Positions 41,811-50,867 of a DNA stretch of 64,000 nucleotides are shown here, one piece after another. Source of the stretch: an uncultured bacterium (lineage in GTDB: Bacteria > Patescibacteriota > Minisyncoccia > Phycocordibacterales > UBA9973); NCBI GenBank assembly GCA_937895515.1, contig CALAYS010000012.1, positions 1 through 64,000 on the forward strand. The letters run 5' to 3'. The position numbers and the translations under genes were made by a program. How positions within the stretch are numbered: the first letter of the stretch is position 1; every line of letters starts with the position of its first letter. Under the pieces are notes generated by a model. The model was not told the origin of the DNA, made no database searches, and saw only the letters and a program-made list of their open reading frames with translations.

Positions 41811-44000
41811 TTACTTAAAATTATTGATTTTTTTAATAGTAGCTGAACCCAAATAACCATTAGCTGGTTTTATATTATTAGATTTTTGAAAATCAATTAA
41901 AGCCTTGCGAGTATAAAAACCAAAATATTTTGTCTCTTTTCCTGGTGAGCCAGCTCCATTTTTAGAAACTAAAAACCCGTTATTATTTAAAAACTTTTGA
42001 AGCTCAACAACACTATCGTCTCTAACTCCAAATTTTAAAGTTTTATTAAATTTAAAATTATCAGTTATTTCTTCTTTAGGAGAATTATTTTGATTTAAAT
42101 TATTGTCTATTTTTATTTGATCATTTTGTTGTTGTAACGGAGGTTGATTAATAGTTTGAACATTTTGTTGTTGTGATATAGGTTGATTAATATTTTGATT
42201 TTGTGCTGTAGCACTTATTGATTGTAAAATTGATATAGGTATAACCCCACAACCTGGCATAGAAAATGAAGAAACTGAGCTATAAGATACATTTGAATAT
42301 TGGTCTGTAGATTTAACTCGGTAAGAATAATCAGAACAAGAATTTAAGTCTGTAAGAGAAACAGAATGTGTTGTTACTGGAGATGTTATGTCTGTTTCTG
42401 TTGTAGTTGAACCTAATGATGAAGTTTTACCGTATTCAACCAAAGTGCTTGAAACTTCATTAGTCTGCCAAGATACAATAGCTGATGATCCAGCAATATT
42501 AGAAACTGATACAGAAGTAATTTCAGGAGCAGTAGTATCAGGAGCTAAAACAGAAAGAAAAATATCTGTACTACCCAATGATGTTGCGTTTGATGTACCT
42601 AAACTTGGATCAAAATCAACAGTTGATGAAAATTGACCAACAGTATAAATAATTTCATTTATTGTATCAACATACAAACCATTTGAACTATCCGCCCCAG
42701 ATCCAGAAAGTCCTTTGGCATAAACATAATTAGCGCTGGAATCAAGCTTTAAAATAAAAGTATCAGTTGAGCCACCAGATATCAAGTTAGCTGTACCTGC
42801 ACCAGGGTCGAAATCAACAGTTCCAATAAAAGACCCGGTTAGGTATATAGCGCCTGAAGTATTGTCTATAAATAATGAATTACCAATTGCTGGCTGGTCG
42901 TTACCATCACTGCCACCAACTTGTTTAACCCAAGAAAAAACCCCGGTTGAGTCAAGTTTACTTATAAATAAATCTCGACTACCGGCAGAAGTTAAGTTAG
43001 CAGTACCTGCACCTGGGTCAAAGTCAGCAGTACCATTAAAATAACCAGCTGTATAGACATTACCATTAGTATCAACAGCGATATTCATACCAATGTCACT
43101 ACCTGAACCACCCATTTTTTTAGCCCAAACATAAGTACCACTGGAATCAAGCTTGAGTACAAAAATATCATCACCACTAGCTGTAAGATTAGCAGTACCT
43201 GCACCTGGGTCAAAGTCAGCAGTACTTTCAAAATAACCAGTTATGTAAACATTACCGCTAGAATCAAGAGCTAAAGAATAAGCTGTGTCCCATTGGGAAC
43301 CACCAATACTTTTAGCCCAAGAATAGTTACCGCTTAAATCAAGTTTTAAAATAAAAGATTGATCAAGATAAGTTTGCCCACCTGGAGCAGTTAAATTAGC
43401 CGTACCTGCGCCGGGGTCAAAGTCAGTAGTACCAGCAAATAAACCAGTAGTGTATATACCATTAGTATCAACAGCGATAGAATAAATTGCATTCCAACTA
43501 TTACCACCCATATTTTTAGCCCAAGAAAAATCACCGTTTGAGTCAAGTTTTAAGATAAAAGCGTCACCATTAGAACCACCAGTTAAGCTTGATGTACCTG
43601 CACCAGGGTCAAAGTCAGTAGCACCAATAAAAGAACCAGCAACATATATATTACCACTAGAATCAACAGTAACAGCATTACCTGAATCAGCACTACTACC
43701 ACCAACTTGTTTAACCCAAGAAAAAGCCCCGGTTGAGTCAAGTTTTAAAATAAAAATATCAGTAGAACCATTTGAAGTTAATTCGGCAGTACTACTAGAT
43801 GGATCAAAATCAACAGTTCCACTAAAAGAACCAGTTATGTAAATATTATTAGAAGAATCTAAAAATACAGATTTTGCAATATCTGCGCCGGTACCTCCGA
43901 CTGTTTTTGCATAGCTATAACCAACATCTGCATTTGCAGAATTAGAGATTAAAAATAATAGTATAAAAGATACTAAAAAAATTTTTTTATAATTTTTCAT
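41811..44000 (-). CDS. Large secreted beta-propeller protein with FnIII and PG-binding domains
   Basis: 729 residues. Signal peptide (about 1-24), then about nine SBBP-type repeats to near 480, a fibronectin type III-like domain (APEITSVSVSNIAGSSAIVS, about 485-580), a Gln/Asn-rich linker, and a C-terminal peptidoglycan-binding domain (FGVRDDSVVELQKFLNNNGF, about 655-729). It is therefore anchored to the wall and displays a propeller. Shares GTANLTAPGGQTYLDQ-type repeats with the shorter paralogue, pointing to recent duplication and repeat exchange. In CPR such proteins could mediate attachment to a host cell, but this is inference. Confidence 0.85.
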   Translation of the reverse strand: MKNYKKIFLVSFILLFLISNSANADVGYSYAKTVGGTGADIAKSVFLDSSNNIYITGSFSGTVDFDPSSSTAELTSNGSTDIFILKLDSTGAFSWVKQVGGSSADSGNAVTVDSSGNIYVAGSFIGATDFDPGAGTSSLTGGSNGDAFILKLDSNGDFSWAKNMGGNSWNAIYSIAVDTNGIYTTGLFAGTTDFDPGAGTANLTAPGGQTYLDQSFILKLDLSGNYSWAKSIGGSQWDTAYSLALDSSGNVYITGYFESTADFDPGAGTANLTASGDDIFVLKLDSSGTYVWAKKMGGSGSDIGMNIAVDTNGNVYTAGYFNGTADFDPGAGTANLTSAGSRDLFISKLDSTGVFSWVKQVGGSDGNDQPAIGNSLFIDNTSGAIYLTGSFIGTVDFDPGAGTANLISGGSTDTFILKLDSSANYVYAKGLSGSGADSSNGLYVDTINEIIYTVGQFSSTVDFDPSLGTSNATSLGSTDIFLSVLAPDTTAPEITSVSVSNIAGSSAIVSWQTNEVSSTLVEYGKTSSLGSTTTETDITSPVTTHSVSLTDLNSCSDYSYRVKSTDQYSNVSYSSVSSFSMPGCGVIPISILQSISATAQNQNINQPISQQQNVQTINQPPLQQQNDQIKIDNNLNQNNSPKEEITDNFKFNKTLKFGVRDDSVVELQKFLNNNGFLVSKNGAGSPGKETKYFGFYTRKALIDFQKSNNIKPANGYLGSATIKKINNFK

Positions 44001-44010
44001 AATAGTATCA

Positions 44011-44340
44011 TTATACTATGTTCTGCATATTAATACTACCCATTAATTCCATCAATGGTGCTAGAGCTTCACGGTGTTTTACGAACTGGTCTTTATACTT
44101 CATCATTACTGTTATTTGTGCCATTTGGGCATTCATACCACCAGCGATTTTTTCTTCAGTTTCAGTTTGAACTTTTTCAAGAAGCTCTTTGACTTCTTTA
44201 TTATCTTCTAGTGATTTTAATTTATTAGCAAGGTCTGGATTTGCTTCAATTTTTTTTACCAAATCATCAATTTGTTCCTCGGAAGCCCCCTTCATTTTGC
44301 TACCTAAAACCTTTTTTAATACAAAACTCTTTAATCCCAT
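44011..44340 (-). CDS. Hypothetical helical protein
   Basis: 109 residues, predicted all-helical: an N-terminal amphipathic segment (SFVLKKVLGSK), then a charged middle (DDLVKKIEANPDLANKLKSL) and a Met-rich tail (GGMNAQMAQITVMMKYKDQF). No family known to me. It is 10 nt upstream of the large propeller gene in the same direction, but that gene has its own TATAAT within this gene's 3' end (44010-44015). Confidence 0.55.
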   Translation of the reverse strand: MGLKSFVLKKVLGSKMKGASEEQIDDLVKKIEANPDLANKLKSLEDNKEVKELLEKVQTETEEKIAGGMNAQMAQITVMMKYKDQFVKHREALAPLMELMGSINMQNIV

Positions 44341-44425
44341 ATAATATGTATATTACTTGTATACCCACAATATAGCATAAAATCTCCTATTTTACGAATT
44401 CATAAAAAGTGATATAATTTCCTAT

Positions 44426-44767
44426 ATGTTTAATTTTATGTCACTGGTGAGTGAAAAAGGTAAAGAAAAACACAAAAGTGTGCTTAAGGATTTTTATGAG
44501 AAATTTATTAAAGGTGAAGTAACAGCCCAAGATGCGTTTGATAAATTAAAAAATAGTGATATTGACCCAGATAATTATGATGATAAGAAAAAATATTGGA
44601 AAATTTTTGATTTCATAAATAAAAATCTATCATCATTATCAAATGAAGATAGAGACTATTGGGAAGATGAGGATAATCAAAATAAAATTTATGCAAAATG
44701 TTCCGAAGCTGCAAAAGATATTTTAGAAGGTCGTGAACCAGAAGAAATATCAGACGAAGAAGAATAA
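44426..44767 (+). CDS. Hypothetical acidic protein
   Basis: 113 residues, helical and acidic, ending in a run of Glu/Asp (REPEEISDEEE). Not recognised. The start ATG lies 7 nt after TATAAT (44413-44418), again leaderless, and a strong terminator follows at once. Confidence 0.6.
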   Translation: MFNFMSLVSEKGKEKHKSVLKDFYEKFIKGEVTAQDAFDKLKNSDIDPDNYDDKKKYWKIFDFINKNLSSLSNEDRDYWEDEDNQNKIYAKCSEAAKDILEGREPEEISDEEE

Positions 44768-44768
44768 C

Positions 44769-44797
44769 AAAAACCACAGAATATTCTGTGGTTTTTG
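44769..44797 (+). terminator. Rho-independent terminator
   Basis: AACCACAGAAT/ATTCTGTGGTT hairpin followed by TTTTTG, directly after the stop at 44767. Confidence 0.85.
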
Positions 44798-44847
44798 TTA
44801 TTGAAAATAATCTGTTATTCTGTTATAAATGAATGATAAACAAATAT

Positions 44848-44919
44848 GGCCCTATCGTCTAACGGTTAGGACATCGCCTTCTCAAGGCGGTAATCAGGGT
44901 TCGATTCCCTGTAGGGTCA
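44848..44919 (+). tRNA. tRNA-Glu (anticodon CTC)
   Basis: Acceptor GGCCCTA pairs with TAGGGTC; anticodon stem TCGCC/GGCGG with loop TTCTCAA gives CTC; T arm CAGGG-TTCGATT-CCCTG. CCA is not encoded. Its 3' end is duplicated at 45074-45093, marking it as an integration site. Confidence 0.92.
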
Positions 44920-45073
44920 CATGGAATAAAATAATATGTTCTTTGTATTATTTTATTACACCGTGAATCTCTATGAGATAATCGAAAGTCGGAAGAATTT
45001 TAATTCTGAGACCGGGTCGGGACATTGAGATAGAATTTGAGTACTACGAAAAATTATATCCAATGATCGTGAC

Positions 45074-45093
45074 CGATTCCCTGTAGGGTCACA
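45074..45093 (+). repeat. Duplicated tRNA-Glu 3' end (att-like scar)
   Basis: CGATTCCCTGTAGGGTCACA at 44902-44921 is repeated exactly at 45074-45093. The 152 nt between hold no gene and no tRNA body. This is what a decayed or excised integrative element at a tRNA 3' end would leave. Confidence 0.7.
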
Positions 45094-45107
45094 AAAGCAG
45101 GTGGCAT

Positions 45108-45136
45108 AAAAGACTGAACTTCTTCAGTCTTTTTTG
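45108..45136 (+). terminator. Rho-independent terminator
   Basis: AAGACTGAA-CTTC-TTCAGTCTT followed by TTTTTGC; it would end transcripts from tRNA-Glu. Confidence 0.8.
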
Positions 45137-45232
45137 CTTTTGTGAAGGCGCAGGTATATTTTTGTTTGAGTGATAACGAAAGGCAAAAATACCGAGCTGG
45201 GGTCGCGCAAAATTTGAGTCAACAAATTTATG

Positions 45233-45260
45233 TGTGACACAATTTTTTCTATGTTATAAT
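45233..45260 (+). promoter_or_regulatory. Sigma70-type promoter, start site at the ATG
   Basis: TGTGAC (45233-45238), 16-nt spacer, TATAAT (45255-45260). The predicted start lies about at the A of ATG 45267, which is followed directly by TAA. Confidence 0.6.
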
Positions 45261-45266
45261 TTTCTT

Positions 45267-45584
45267 ATGTAAATTTGGATTATATCGCTAATAGGATTAA
45301 TTGTTTTAGAAGCCATTGCCGATTATTATGCTGGTGGCTTTGCTAAAAATGGAAAAATTATTTGGGCTATTGTGGCAATAGCTACATATACAATGGCTAA
45401 TATTAGCTGGCTTATTTCCATCCGCAATGGGTCAGGGCTTGCAAAAGGAGCTTCAATTTTTGCTTTATCGTCAGTACTACTAGGCGTAGGTATTGGAATT
45501 TTAATTTATAACGAACAATTAACACACCTTCAATATTTTGGTGTTGGGCTTGGAATTGTAGCACTAGTATTGATTTTATATTAA
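45267..45584 (+). pseudogene. SMR/EamA-like small membrane protein with stop at codon 2
   Basis: Reading from ATG 45267 gives Met-stop, then an open frame from 45273 to the stop at 45582-45584 with four hydrophobic helices: WIISLIGLIVLEAIADYYAG, then IIWAIVAIATYTMANISWLI, then ASIFALSSVLLGVGIGILIY and YFGVGLGIVALVLILY. Length and layout match the small multidrug resistance (EmrE) family. The first possible standard start is GTG 45372, which would remove the first helix and its Glu. A good promoter puts the transcript start at the ATG. Either a one-codon disruption, an assembly error, or initiation at AUU. Confidence 0.6.
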
Positions 45585-45604
45585 AAAATATTTAAGTTTA
45601 TTCA

Positions 45605-46606
45605 CTAAACATAAAACAAAGATAGTTCTTTATTTATTGCTTCGTCTAAAAGTTCTTTTTCTATCATCCAGTTTTCTGAAAAAGCATGCGATAAATAACT
45701 ATCCCCGCTATCACCTATTACCAAAACCATATTTTTAGGAACTTTATTTTCTTCACTATTTTTTATAAATTTCATAGCATAATAAAGAATCATTCCACTT
45801 GAATCTCCAACAAGTAAACCTTTATTTCTAGCAAAAAATCTCATAGTATTGAAAGCTTCAGCATCTGAAACATAATCATGTATATCAATTATGGAATGAT
45901 CAATATTTTTAGGTAAAACAGCTCCTGATGGGTAACCTGGACCAGATATAAAATACCCATGACCATGTGGTGAAAAATGACTAGACCCTACTGGTTCAAG
46001 AGCTACAACTTTTGCTTTACTATTTTCCTTTAAATATTTTCCTGAACCACAAAGAGAACTACCAGTCCCAACACTTCCTATAAAATAATCTAAATCAGGG
46101 ATTTGTTCTAAAATTTCTTTACCTAAATTATGATATCCCAAAGGATTTGCGGGGTTATCATACTGGTCAAGATTAATACCATTATTTTCATTTGCTAATT
46201 TTTTTGCAGCATTACGCCGTACATCTACCAAATGCCCACCTTTTGTATCTTCTTCATCGGTACAAAAATGAAGCTTGCCACCATAAGCTAAAATAGAGTT
46301 AAGTTTGTCTGCTGGAGCATGCTTGTCCACAACTGCTACAAAATTATAACCTCTTTCAGCGGAAATCATTGCCAAAGCTCTGGCAGTATTACCAGAAGAA
46401 GATTCATATATAGTCATACCCCTTTTTAATAATCCTTTCTTTTCTGCTTCTTCAATAAGAGATTTAGCGGTACGGTCTTTAAAACTACCACTAGGATTAA
46501 AATATTCTAACTTTAAATAAATATTCCAGTCTGGTCTTGTGGTTTTTATTTTTAATAATGGGGTGGCACCAATTAAATCAGATAAATTTTCTTTTATATT
46601 ATTCAT
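45605..46606 (-). CDS. PLP-dependent cysteine synthase-family enzyme
   Basis: 333 residues, fold type II. The PLP lysine lies in NPSGSFKDRTA, the substrate loop is YESSSGNTARALA, and the phosphate-binding Gly loop is GSVGTGSSLCGSG. It resembles cysteine synthase / cystathionine beta-synthase-like enzymes, which replace an O-acetyl or hydroxyl group on serine. The C-terminus ends after SGDSGDSY without a CBS domain. The exact amino acid product cannot be decided. It lies 4 nt downstream of murF. Confidence 0.85.
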   Translation of the reverse strand: MNNIKENLSDLIGATPLLKIKTTRPDWNIYLKLEYFNPSGSFKDRTAKSLIEEAEKKGLLKRGMTIYESSSGNTARALAMISAERGYNFVAVVDKHAPADKLNSILAYGGKLHFCTDEEDTKGGHLVDVRRNAAKKLANENNGINLDQYDNPANPLGYHNLGKEILEQIPDLDYFIGSVGTGSSLCGSGKYLKENSKAKVVALEPVGSSHFSPHGHGYFISGPGYPSGAVLPKNIDHSIIDIHDYVSDAEAFNTMRFFARNKGLLVGDSSGMILYYAMKFIKNSEENKVPKNMVLVIGDSGDSYLSHAFSENWMIEKELLDEAINKELSLFYV

Positions 46607-46610
46607 AGAT

Positions 46611-47909
46611 TTAACTTCTTAACCATTCTTCATCCTGACGGGCGATGAGGTTTTTTATATTTGCTTTATCTTCAATTAATTCTGCAACGAGTTTTTCCAT
46701 GCGCATACCTTGGGAACCTTTGACCAGTATTGCGTCCCCGGATTTCATTACCTTTTCTAAGTGTGGCAAAACATCCAATGGCTTTTCAAAATGAAAAATT
46801 CTGGATTTTAAATATTTAGATTTTATAGCTGATTCATAAGCATATTCCATACGTGGCCCGACTAAAAATACATAGTCGGTATTTTCTTTAAGCATTGTCC
46901 CAATTTCACTATGAACATCCATTGTCATTTTACCTAAATCCAGCATATCCCCTAATACAGCAATTTTGCTACCGGATCCGCCAGCTGGCGGATCAATCAT
47001 TTTAAGAGTCTCTATGGCTGCCTCCATTGCGGCTGGTGATGCATTGTATGAATCATCCAGTATCAAAGTATTTCTAACCCCAACTAATGGGCGTAGCCTT
47101 CCCGCTGTTGGCTTTAAACTGCTCATAGCCATGCCAACTTGCTCGACATCGTAACCCAAAGTATCGGCCACGGCGATTGCAAACAAAACTCCGTAAATTT
47201 GGTGGTTAGCTACAAACCCCGGAACAGTTACTGGGAAAATTTTATTTTTACAATTTATAATAAATTCCAAACCATATTGCCCATCATTTGTTAGAATTCT
47301 TTTTATATTTGTGGCCCGCACATCTGCACCCAAATTAAATCCAACAGACACTATTGGGTGTTTTGAATTTTTGGCAATATTCCAAACATATTCACTATCC
47401 CGATTAAGAATTATACTTCCACCCTTTTTTGTATATTTTGCCAAAGCACTTTTTTCATCAACAATATGATCACGAGATTCAAAAAATTCAATATGTACTG
47501 GAACTTCAGGAATATGGGTAATTATCGAAACATCGGGGCGTAGCCATTTTGCAATTCGTGGTATATCACCCGGGAAACGCGTACCAACTTCTAAAACCAA
47601 AACCTTGTGATATTCTGATTTAAAGAAAACATTAATTCCTTTTAAAATAACGCTAAACCATGCTAAAACTTTTCCATTAGGATTTTCCCCTTCGATTATG
47701 GAAAGCGGCACACCAAAATCAGTATTAAAATTTTTCTGTGATTTACAAACGTCGGTCACGCTGGATAACCCATGCGCAACAATGTCTTTAGTCATAGTTT
47801 TACCAACGGACCCAGTAATAGCAATTACGATTGGTTTATGACGCCAAAGTATAGCTTGGGAAACAAGCTGAAGAAGAATTCTAATTGTTTTTTTTATGTA
47901 TCGATTCAC
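46611..47909 (-). CDS. murF: UDP-MurNAc-pentapeptide synthetase MurF
   Basis: 432 residues. The Mur ligase ATP-binding loop is AITGSVGKTMTKDIV, followed by VLEVGTRFPGDIPRIAKWLRP (central domain) and the C-terminal LRPLVGVRNTLILDDSYNASP and GDMLDLG motifs typical of MurF. It adds D-Ala-D-Ala to the UDP-MurNAc tripeptide. The normal N-terminal domain is very short. A 20-bp perfect palindrome is embedded in the coding sequence (46975-46994) and encodes DPPAGGS between DSYNASPA... and the GDMLDLG strand. Confidence 0.92.
   Translation of the reverse strand: MNRYIKKTIRILLQLVSQAILWRHKPIVIAITGSVGKTMTKDIVAHGLSSVTDVCKSQKNFNTDFGVPLSIIEGENPNGKVLAWFSVILKGINVFFKSEYHKVLVLEVGTRFPGDIPRIAKWLRPDVSIITHIPEVPVHIEFFESRDHIVDEKSALAKYTKKGGSIILNRDSEYVWNIAKNSKHPIVSVGFNLGADVRATNIKRILTNDGQYGLEFIINCKNKIFPVTVPGFVANHQIYGVLFAIAVADTLGYDVEQVGMAMSSLKPTAGRLRPLVGVRNTLILDDSYNASPAAMEAAIETLKMIDPPAGGSGSKIAVLGDMLDLGKMTMDVHSEIGTMLKENTDYVFLVGPRMEYAYESAIKSKYLKSRIFHFEKPLDVLPHLEKVMKSGDAILVKGSQGMRMEKLVAELIEDKANIKNLIARQDEEWLRS
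46975..46994. repeat. 20-bp perfect palindrome inside murF
   Basis: GATCCGCCAGCTGGCGGATC, self-complementary over all 20 bases and GC-rich in an AT-rich gene. It encodes part of DPPAGGSGS in a loop of MurF, the kind of insertion tolerated between secondary-structure elements. Confidence 0.75.
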
Positions 47910-47945
47910 TTTATTTATATTTGATTAACTTTATAAACTTTCCAT

Positions 47946-49658
47946 CTATCGGTCTGGCTTTATTGTTCCATATGATATTAAAAACTGCAAATATGAGAAA
48001 AGTGGTTTAGCCAATGAAGACGAAGCGTATTCTACACCTTTGGGGTAAACATTGTACAGGAATACTAAATATTTTGGATCACTAGCTGGAATATAAGCAA
48101 ACATTGAATGCAAATATCGGTCTTGTGAATATTTACCATTTTGTCCAACCATCTGCGCAGTCCCCGTTTTTGCTGCAACACTATGATGTGGAAATGCTAA
48201 CGCTCCATTTTGCAGTGATGTATCCACAACATGAGTTAAGACAATGCTAATTTCTTTTGCGGTTTCAGGTTTTAATGCAGGGTCTAAATATGTTGGGCTA
48301 AATGATTTTACAACTTTGCCGTCTGGAGTTCTGATTTCTTTAACTATATATGGATTAACCGGTACTCCATTATTAGCCAGTGCACTAAATGCTCGGATAA
48401 CTTGAACTGGGGTTACGTTAAAACCTTGCCCAAAACTAGCTGTTGCAAATTCAACATCACGATTAGAATCAAAGTTCTTAGTTAAACTATTTACTTCACT
48501 AGGTAAATCAATTCCGGTTTTTTTGCGTAAACCATATTTTTCAAAATAGCTTCGCATATTATCTTTGCCTAATTTTTGTTCAATCATAACCATCCCAGTA
48601 TTAAGAGATTGCCCTAAAATTTCATTAATTGTAACTATTCCTCTTCCCTTTTTATCAAAGTTATGGATTGTTTCCACGCCAACTTTAATACTACCTGTGT
48701 CATTAAATTTTGTTTCAGTATTAATAACACCAGCATCCAAAGCAGCAGAAACAACCAATGGTTTAATAACTGACCCAAATTCATAAACACGCGACACCGC
48801 TGGGTTTAAAAAAACTTCTTCACTACTAGCAGTTCCTGGAGTATTGGGATCAAAATTAGGAGTATAAGCCATGGCTAACACTGCCCCGGTTTTAGGGTCA
48901 ATAACAATACCACCAACACCTTCGGATTGATATTGCTTTTGAACATCATCTAATGTTTTTTCGAGTGCAACTTGAATTTCCGGTTCAATTGTAGTTATTA
49001 TATCTTGCCTTTTTTCATTACTATCATCAATATTTCGAAAAGCTGCCGCAAAAGGATTAATGCTTTTGTGTTGACCAGGTGGAGCAAGTTCCTTTTCATA
49101 AAACTTTTCTAGACCATAAACCCCTTGTTCATAATCACCAACATGTGCAACAACACCCAGTACATGTGCTGCCCGCACACCACCCGGATAATTCCGCCAT
49201 AATTCACGAGATAGTGAGACGCCTTGGATTTTTTTATCCATAAGTGTTGTCATTATATTTTTAGGTACACGATGAGCTATTTCTTCATAAGGGTCGGTAG
49301 TTTTTGCGACTTTTTTATAAAAAAGCTCTTTATCAATTGGGTAAATAGCTGATATTTGATTATAAACTTCATCAGCATTAGTTATAGTATTTGGAGAAAT
49401 AGCCAAAGTATAACCACTATTCATTGTAGCGGCACTAATTAATGTTCCATCTTGTCTTGAAAAATAAATAGTTCCGCGGGGTTCTTTTTCTTGACGGTTG
49501 GCAATGTATTGTGACGAACCTAATTTTTTATAATAAGCTAAATGGATAACTTGAACATAAAATAACCGAGCGATTAATGCTAAAAAAAGAATTATTATAC
49601 AAAAAGCAAAAATTCGTATTCGGCTATGCATATTATCGTTTAGCTTCTGCGTAAGCAA
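47946..49658 (-). CDS. ftsI: Division transpeptidase FtsI (PBP3-like)
   Basis: 570 residues. N-terminal membrane anchor (FCIIILFLALIARLFYVQVI, about 19-38), PBP dimerisation domain, and a transpeptidase domain with SxxK (FGSVIKPLV), SxN (GQSLNTGMV) and KTGT (AAKTGTAQM). It crosslinks septal peptidoglycan. It overlaps the ftsL-like gene by 26 nt and lies downstream of mraZ-rsmH, the classical dcw order. Confidence 0.93.
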   Translation of the reverse strand: MLTQKLNDNMHSRIRIFAFCIIILFLALIARLFYVQVIHLAYYKKLGSSQYIANRQEKEPRGTIYFSRQDGTLISAATMNSGYTLAISPNTITNADEVYNQISAIYPIDKELFYKKVAKTTDPYEEIAHRVPKNIMTTLMDKKIQGVSLSRELWRNYPGGVRAAHVLGVVAHVGDYEQGVYGLEKFYEKELAPPGQHKSINPFAAAFRNIDDSNEKRQDIITTIEPEIQVALEKTLDDVQKQYQSEGVGGIVIDPKTGAVLAMAYTPNFDPNTPGTASSEEVFLNPAVSRVYEFGSVIKPLVVSAALDAGVINTETKFNDTGSIKVGVETIHNFDKKGRGIVTINEILGQSLNTGMVMIEQKLGKDNMRSYFEKYGLRKKTGIDLPSEVNSLTKNFDSNRDVEFATASFGQGFNVTPVQVIRAFSALANNGVPVNPYIVKEIRTPDGKVVKSFSPTYLDPALKPETAKEISIVLTHVVDTSLQNGALAFPHHSVAAKTGTAQMVGQNGKYSQDRYLHSMFAYIPASDPKYLVFLYNVYPKGVEYASSSLAKPLFSYLQFLISYGTIKPDR

Positions 49659-49968
49659 CAGAATTTATAGATGCAATTCCATCTTCATTTACATATGATA
49701 CATTTTTAGCTTCCATAAAATCTGTACTAGATACGCTCTCCAATGCAACAATGTTTTGAGCTTTCATATAATCAAGCTCAACTGTAGCTAATTCGGTTTT
49801 TTTGTCATCTACAACTTTGGATAATGATTTTGTTGTTACAATGTTAGTAGCAGTCAAACCAAGTAAAATCAAATAAGAAAACATTAAACCGCAAACAGAA
49901 CAAATTATTTTAAAATTTGTACGAGAAAGTTTGTCTATTTGTTTTGTGTGTTTTTTTGTATTTCTCAT
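49633..49968 (-). CDS. FtsL-like division protein
   Basis: 111 residues with one membrane helix (CGLMFSYLILLGLTATNIVT, about 27-46) after a short basic cytoplasmic tail, and a periplasmic coiled coil (KVVDDKKTELATVELDYMKA). Sequence conservation with FtsL is low, but topology and place between rsmH and ftsI are those of ftsL. Overlaps rsmH by 1 nt and ftsI by 26 nt. Confidence 0.75.
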   Translation of the reverse strand: MRNTKKHTKQIDKLSRTNFKIICSVCGLMFSYLILLGLTATNIVTTKSLSKVVDDKKTELATVELDYMKAQNIVALESVSSTDFMEAKNVSYVNEDGIASINSVAYAEAKR

Positions 49969-50867
49969 TATATTTTTTCGATTATTCGCATTTTACTAGT
50001 TCGACTTCTAGGGTTTTCTTGTATTTCTGTATCAGTGGGAATTATTGGCTTTTTGGTGATTAGTTTAAATTCTTGCGTTTGTTCCAAATTTTTAAAAGCT
50101 TGTTTAACGATTCTGTCTTCAAGACTATGGAAACTTATTACCAGCATTCGCCCATGGGGAGATAAAAATTGTGATAATTCATCGAGTGCTTTTTTTAAAT
50201 GGCTTAGTTCCCCATTAATTGCAATTCTTAAAGCTTGGAATGTTTTTGTTGCGGGATGAATCCGTCCAAATCTTTTATGCATTGGGTAAGCATTATAGAC
50301 AATATCACGCAGTTCAAATGTAGTTGTAATTGGTTTTATTTCTCTTTGTTCGATTATTTTTTTAGCAATTTTGTAAGCGTAATCTTCTTCGCCAAGTTCT
50401 TTTAAGACTTCGATTAATTCGGATCCATCTACAGTATTAATATAGTCAGATACAGTATCGGTATTACTACCATCTAGTCTCATAGAAAGTGGCGCATCAA
50501 AACGGAAAGAAAAACCACGATCAGGATTATCCAGTTGCATTGAGCTAACACCCAGATCAAGCAGTATTGTGTCAGCACTGTTTACGCCTTTTTCTTTTAG
50601 AATTTCTACAGCTTCGCTATAGTTTTTATTTATATAGTGAACACATGGATAGTTGTTTAGTTTTTCTTTAGCTAAATTAATAGCAGAAGAATCAACATCA
50701 AAAGCATAATATGATTTGATGTTTTTATGTTTATTTAAAATTTCATATGCATGACCACCCAGTCCAATAGTTCCATCAATAACAATTGCATTATCAGGTA
50801 TATACACCGCGCCTAATACTTCATTAATCAAAACTGGAATGTGTTTATACATATTACAAAACTCCAA
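49968..50867 (-). CDS. rsmH: 16S rRNA m4C1402 methyltransferase RsmH (MraW)
   Basis: 299 residues. AdoMet motif IDGTIGLGGHAYEIL, the LLDLGVSSMQLDNPDRGFSF motif, and the terminal SFHSLEDRIVKQAF and PRSRTSKMRIIEK signature are diagnostic. It N4-methylates C1402 in the ribosomal decoding centre. It overlaps mraZ by 14 nt. Confidence 0.96.
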   Translation of the reverse strand: MEFCNMYKHIPVLINEVLGAVYIPDNAIVIDGTIGLGGHAYEILNKHKNIKSYYAFDVDSSAINLAKEKLNNYPCVHYINKNYSEAVEILKEKGVNSADTILLDLGVSSMQLDNPDRGFSFRFDAPLSMRLDGSNTDTVSDYINTVDGSELIEVLKELGEEDYAYKIAKKIIEQREIKPITTTFELRDIVYNAYPMHKRFGRIHPATKTFQALRIAINGELSHLKKALDELSQFLSPHGRMLVISFHSLEDRIVKQAFKNLEQTQEFKLITKKPIIPTDTEIQENPRSRTSKMRIIEKI

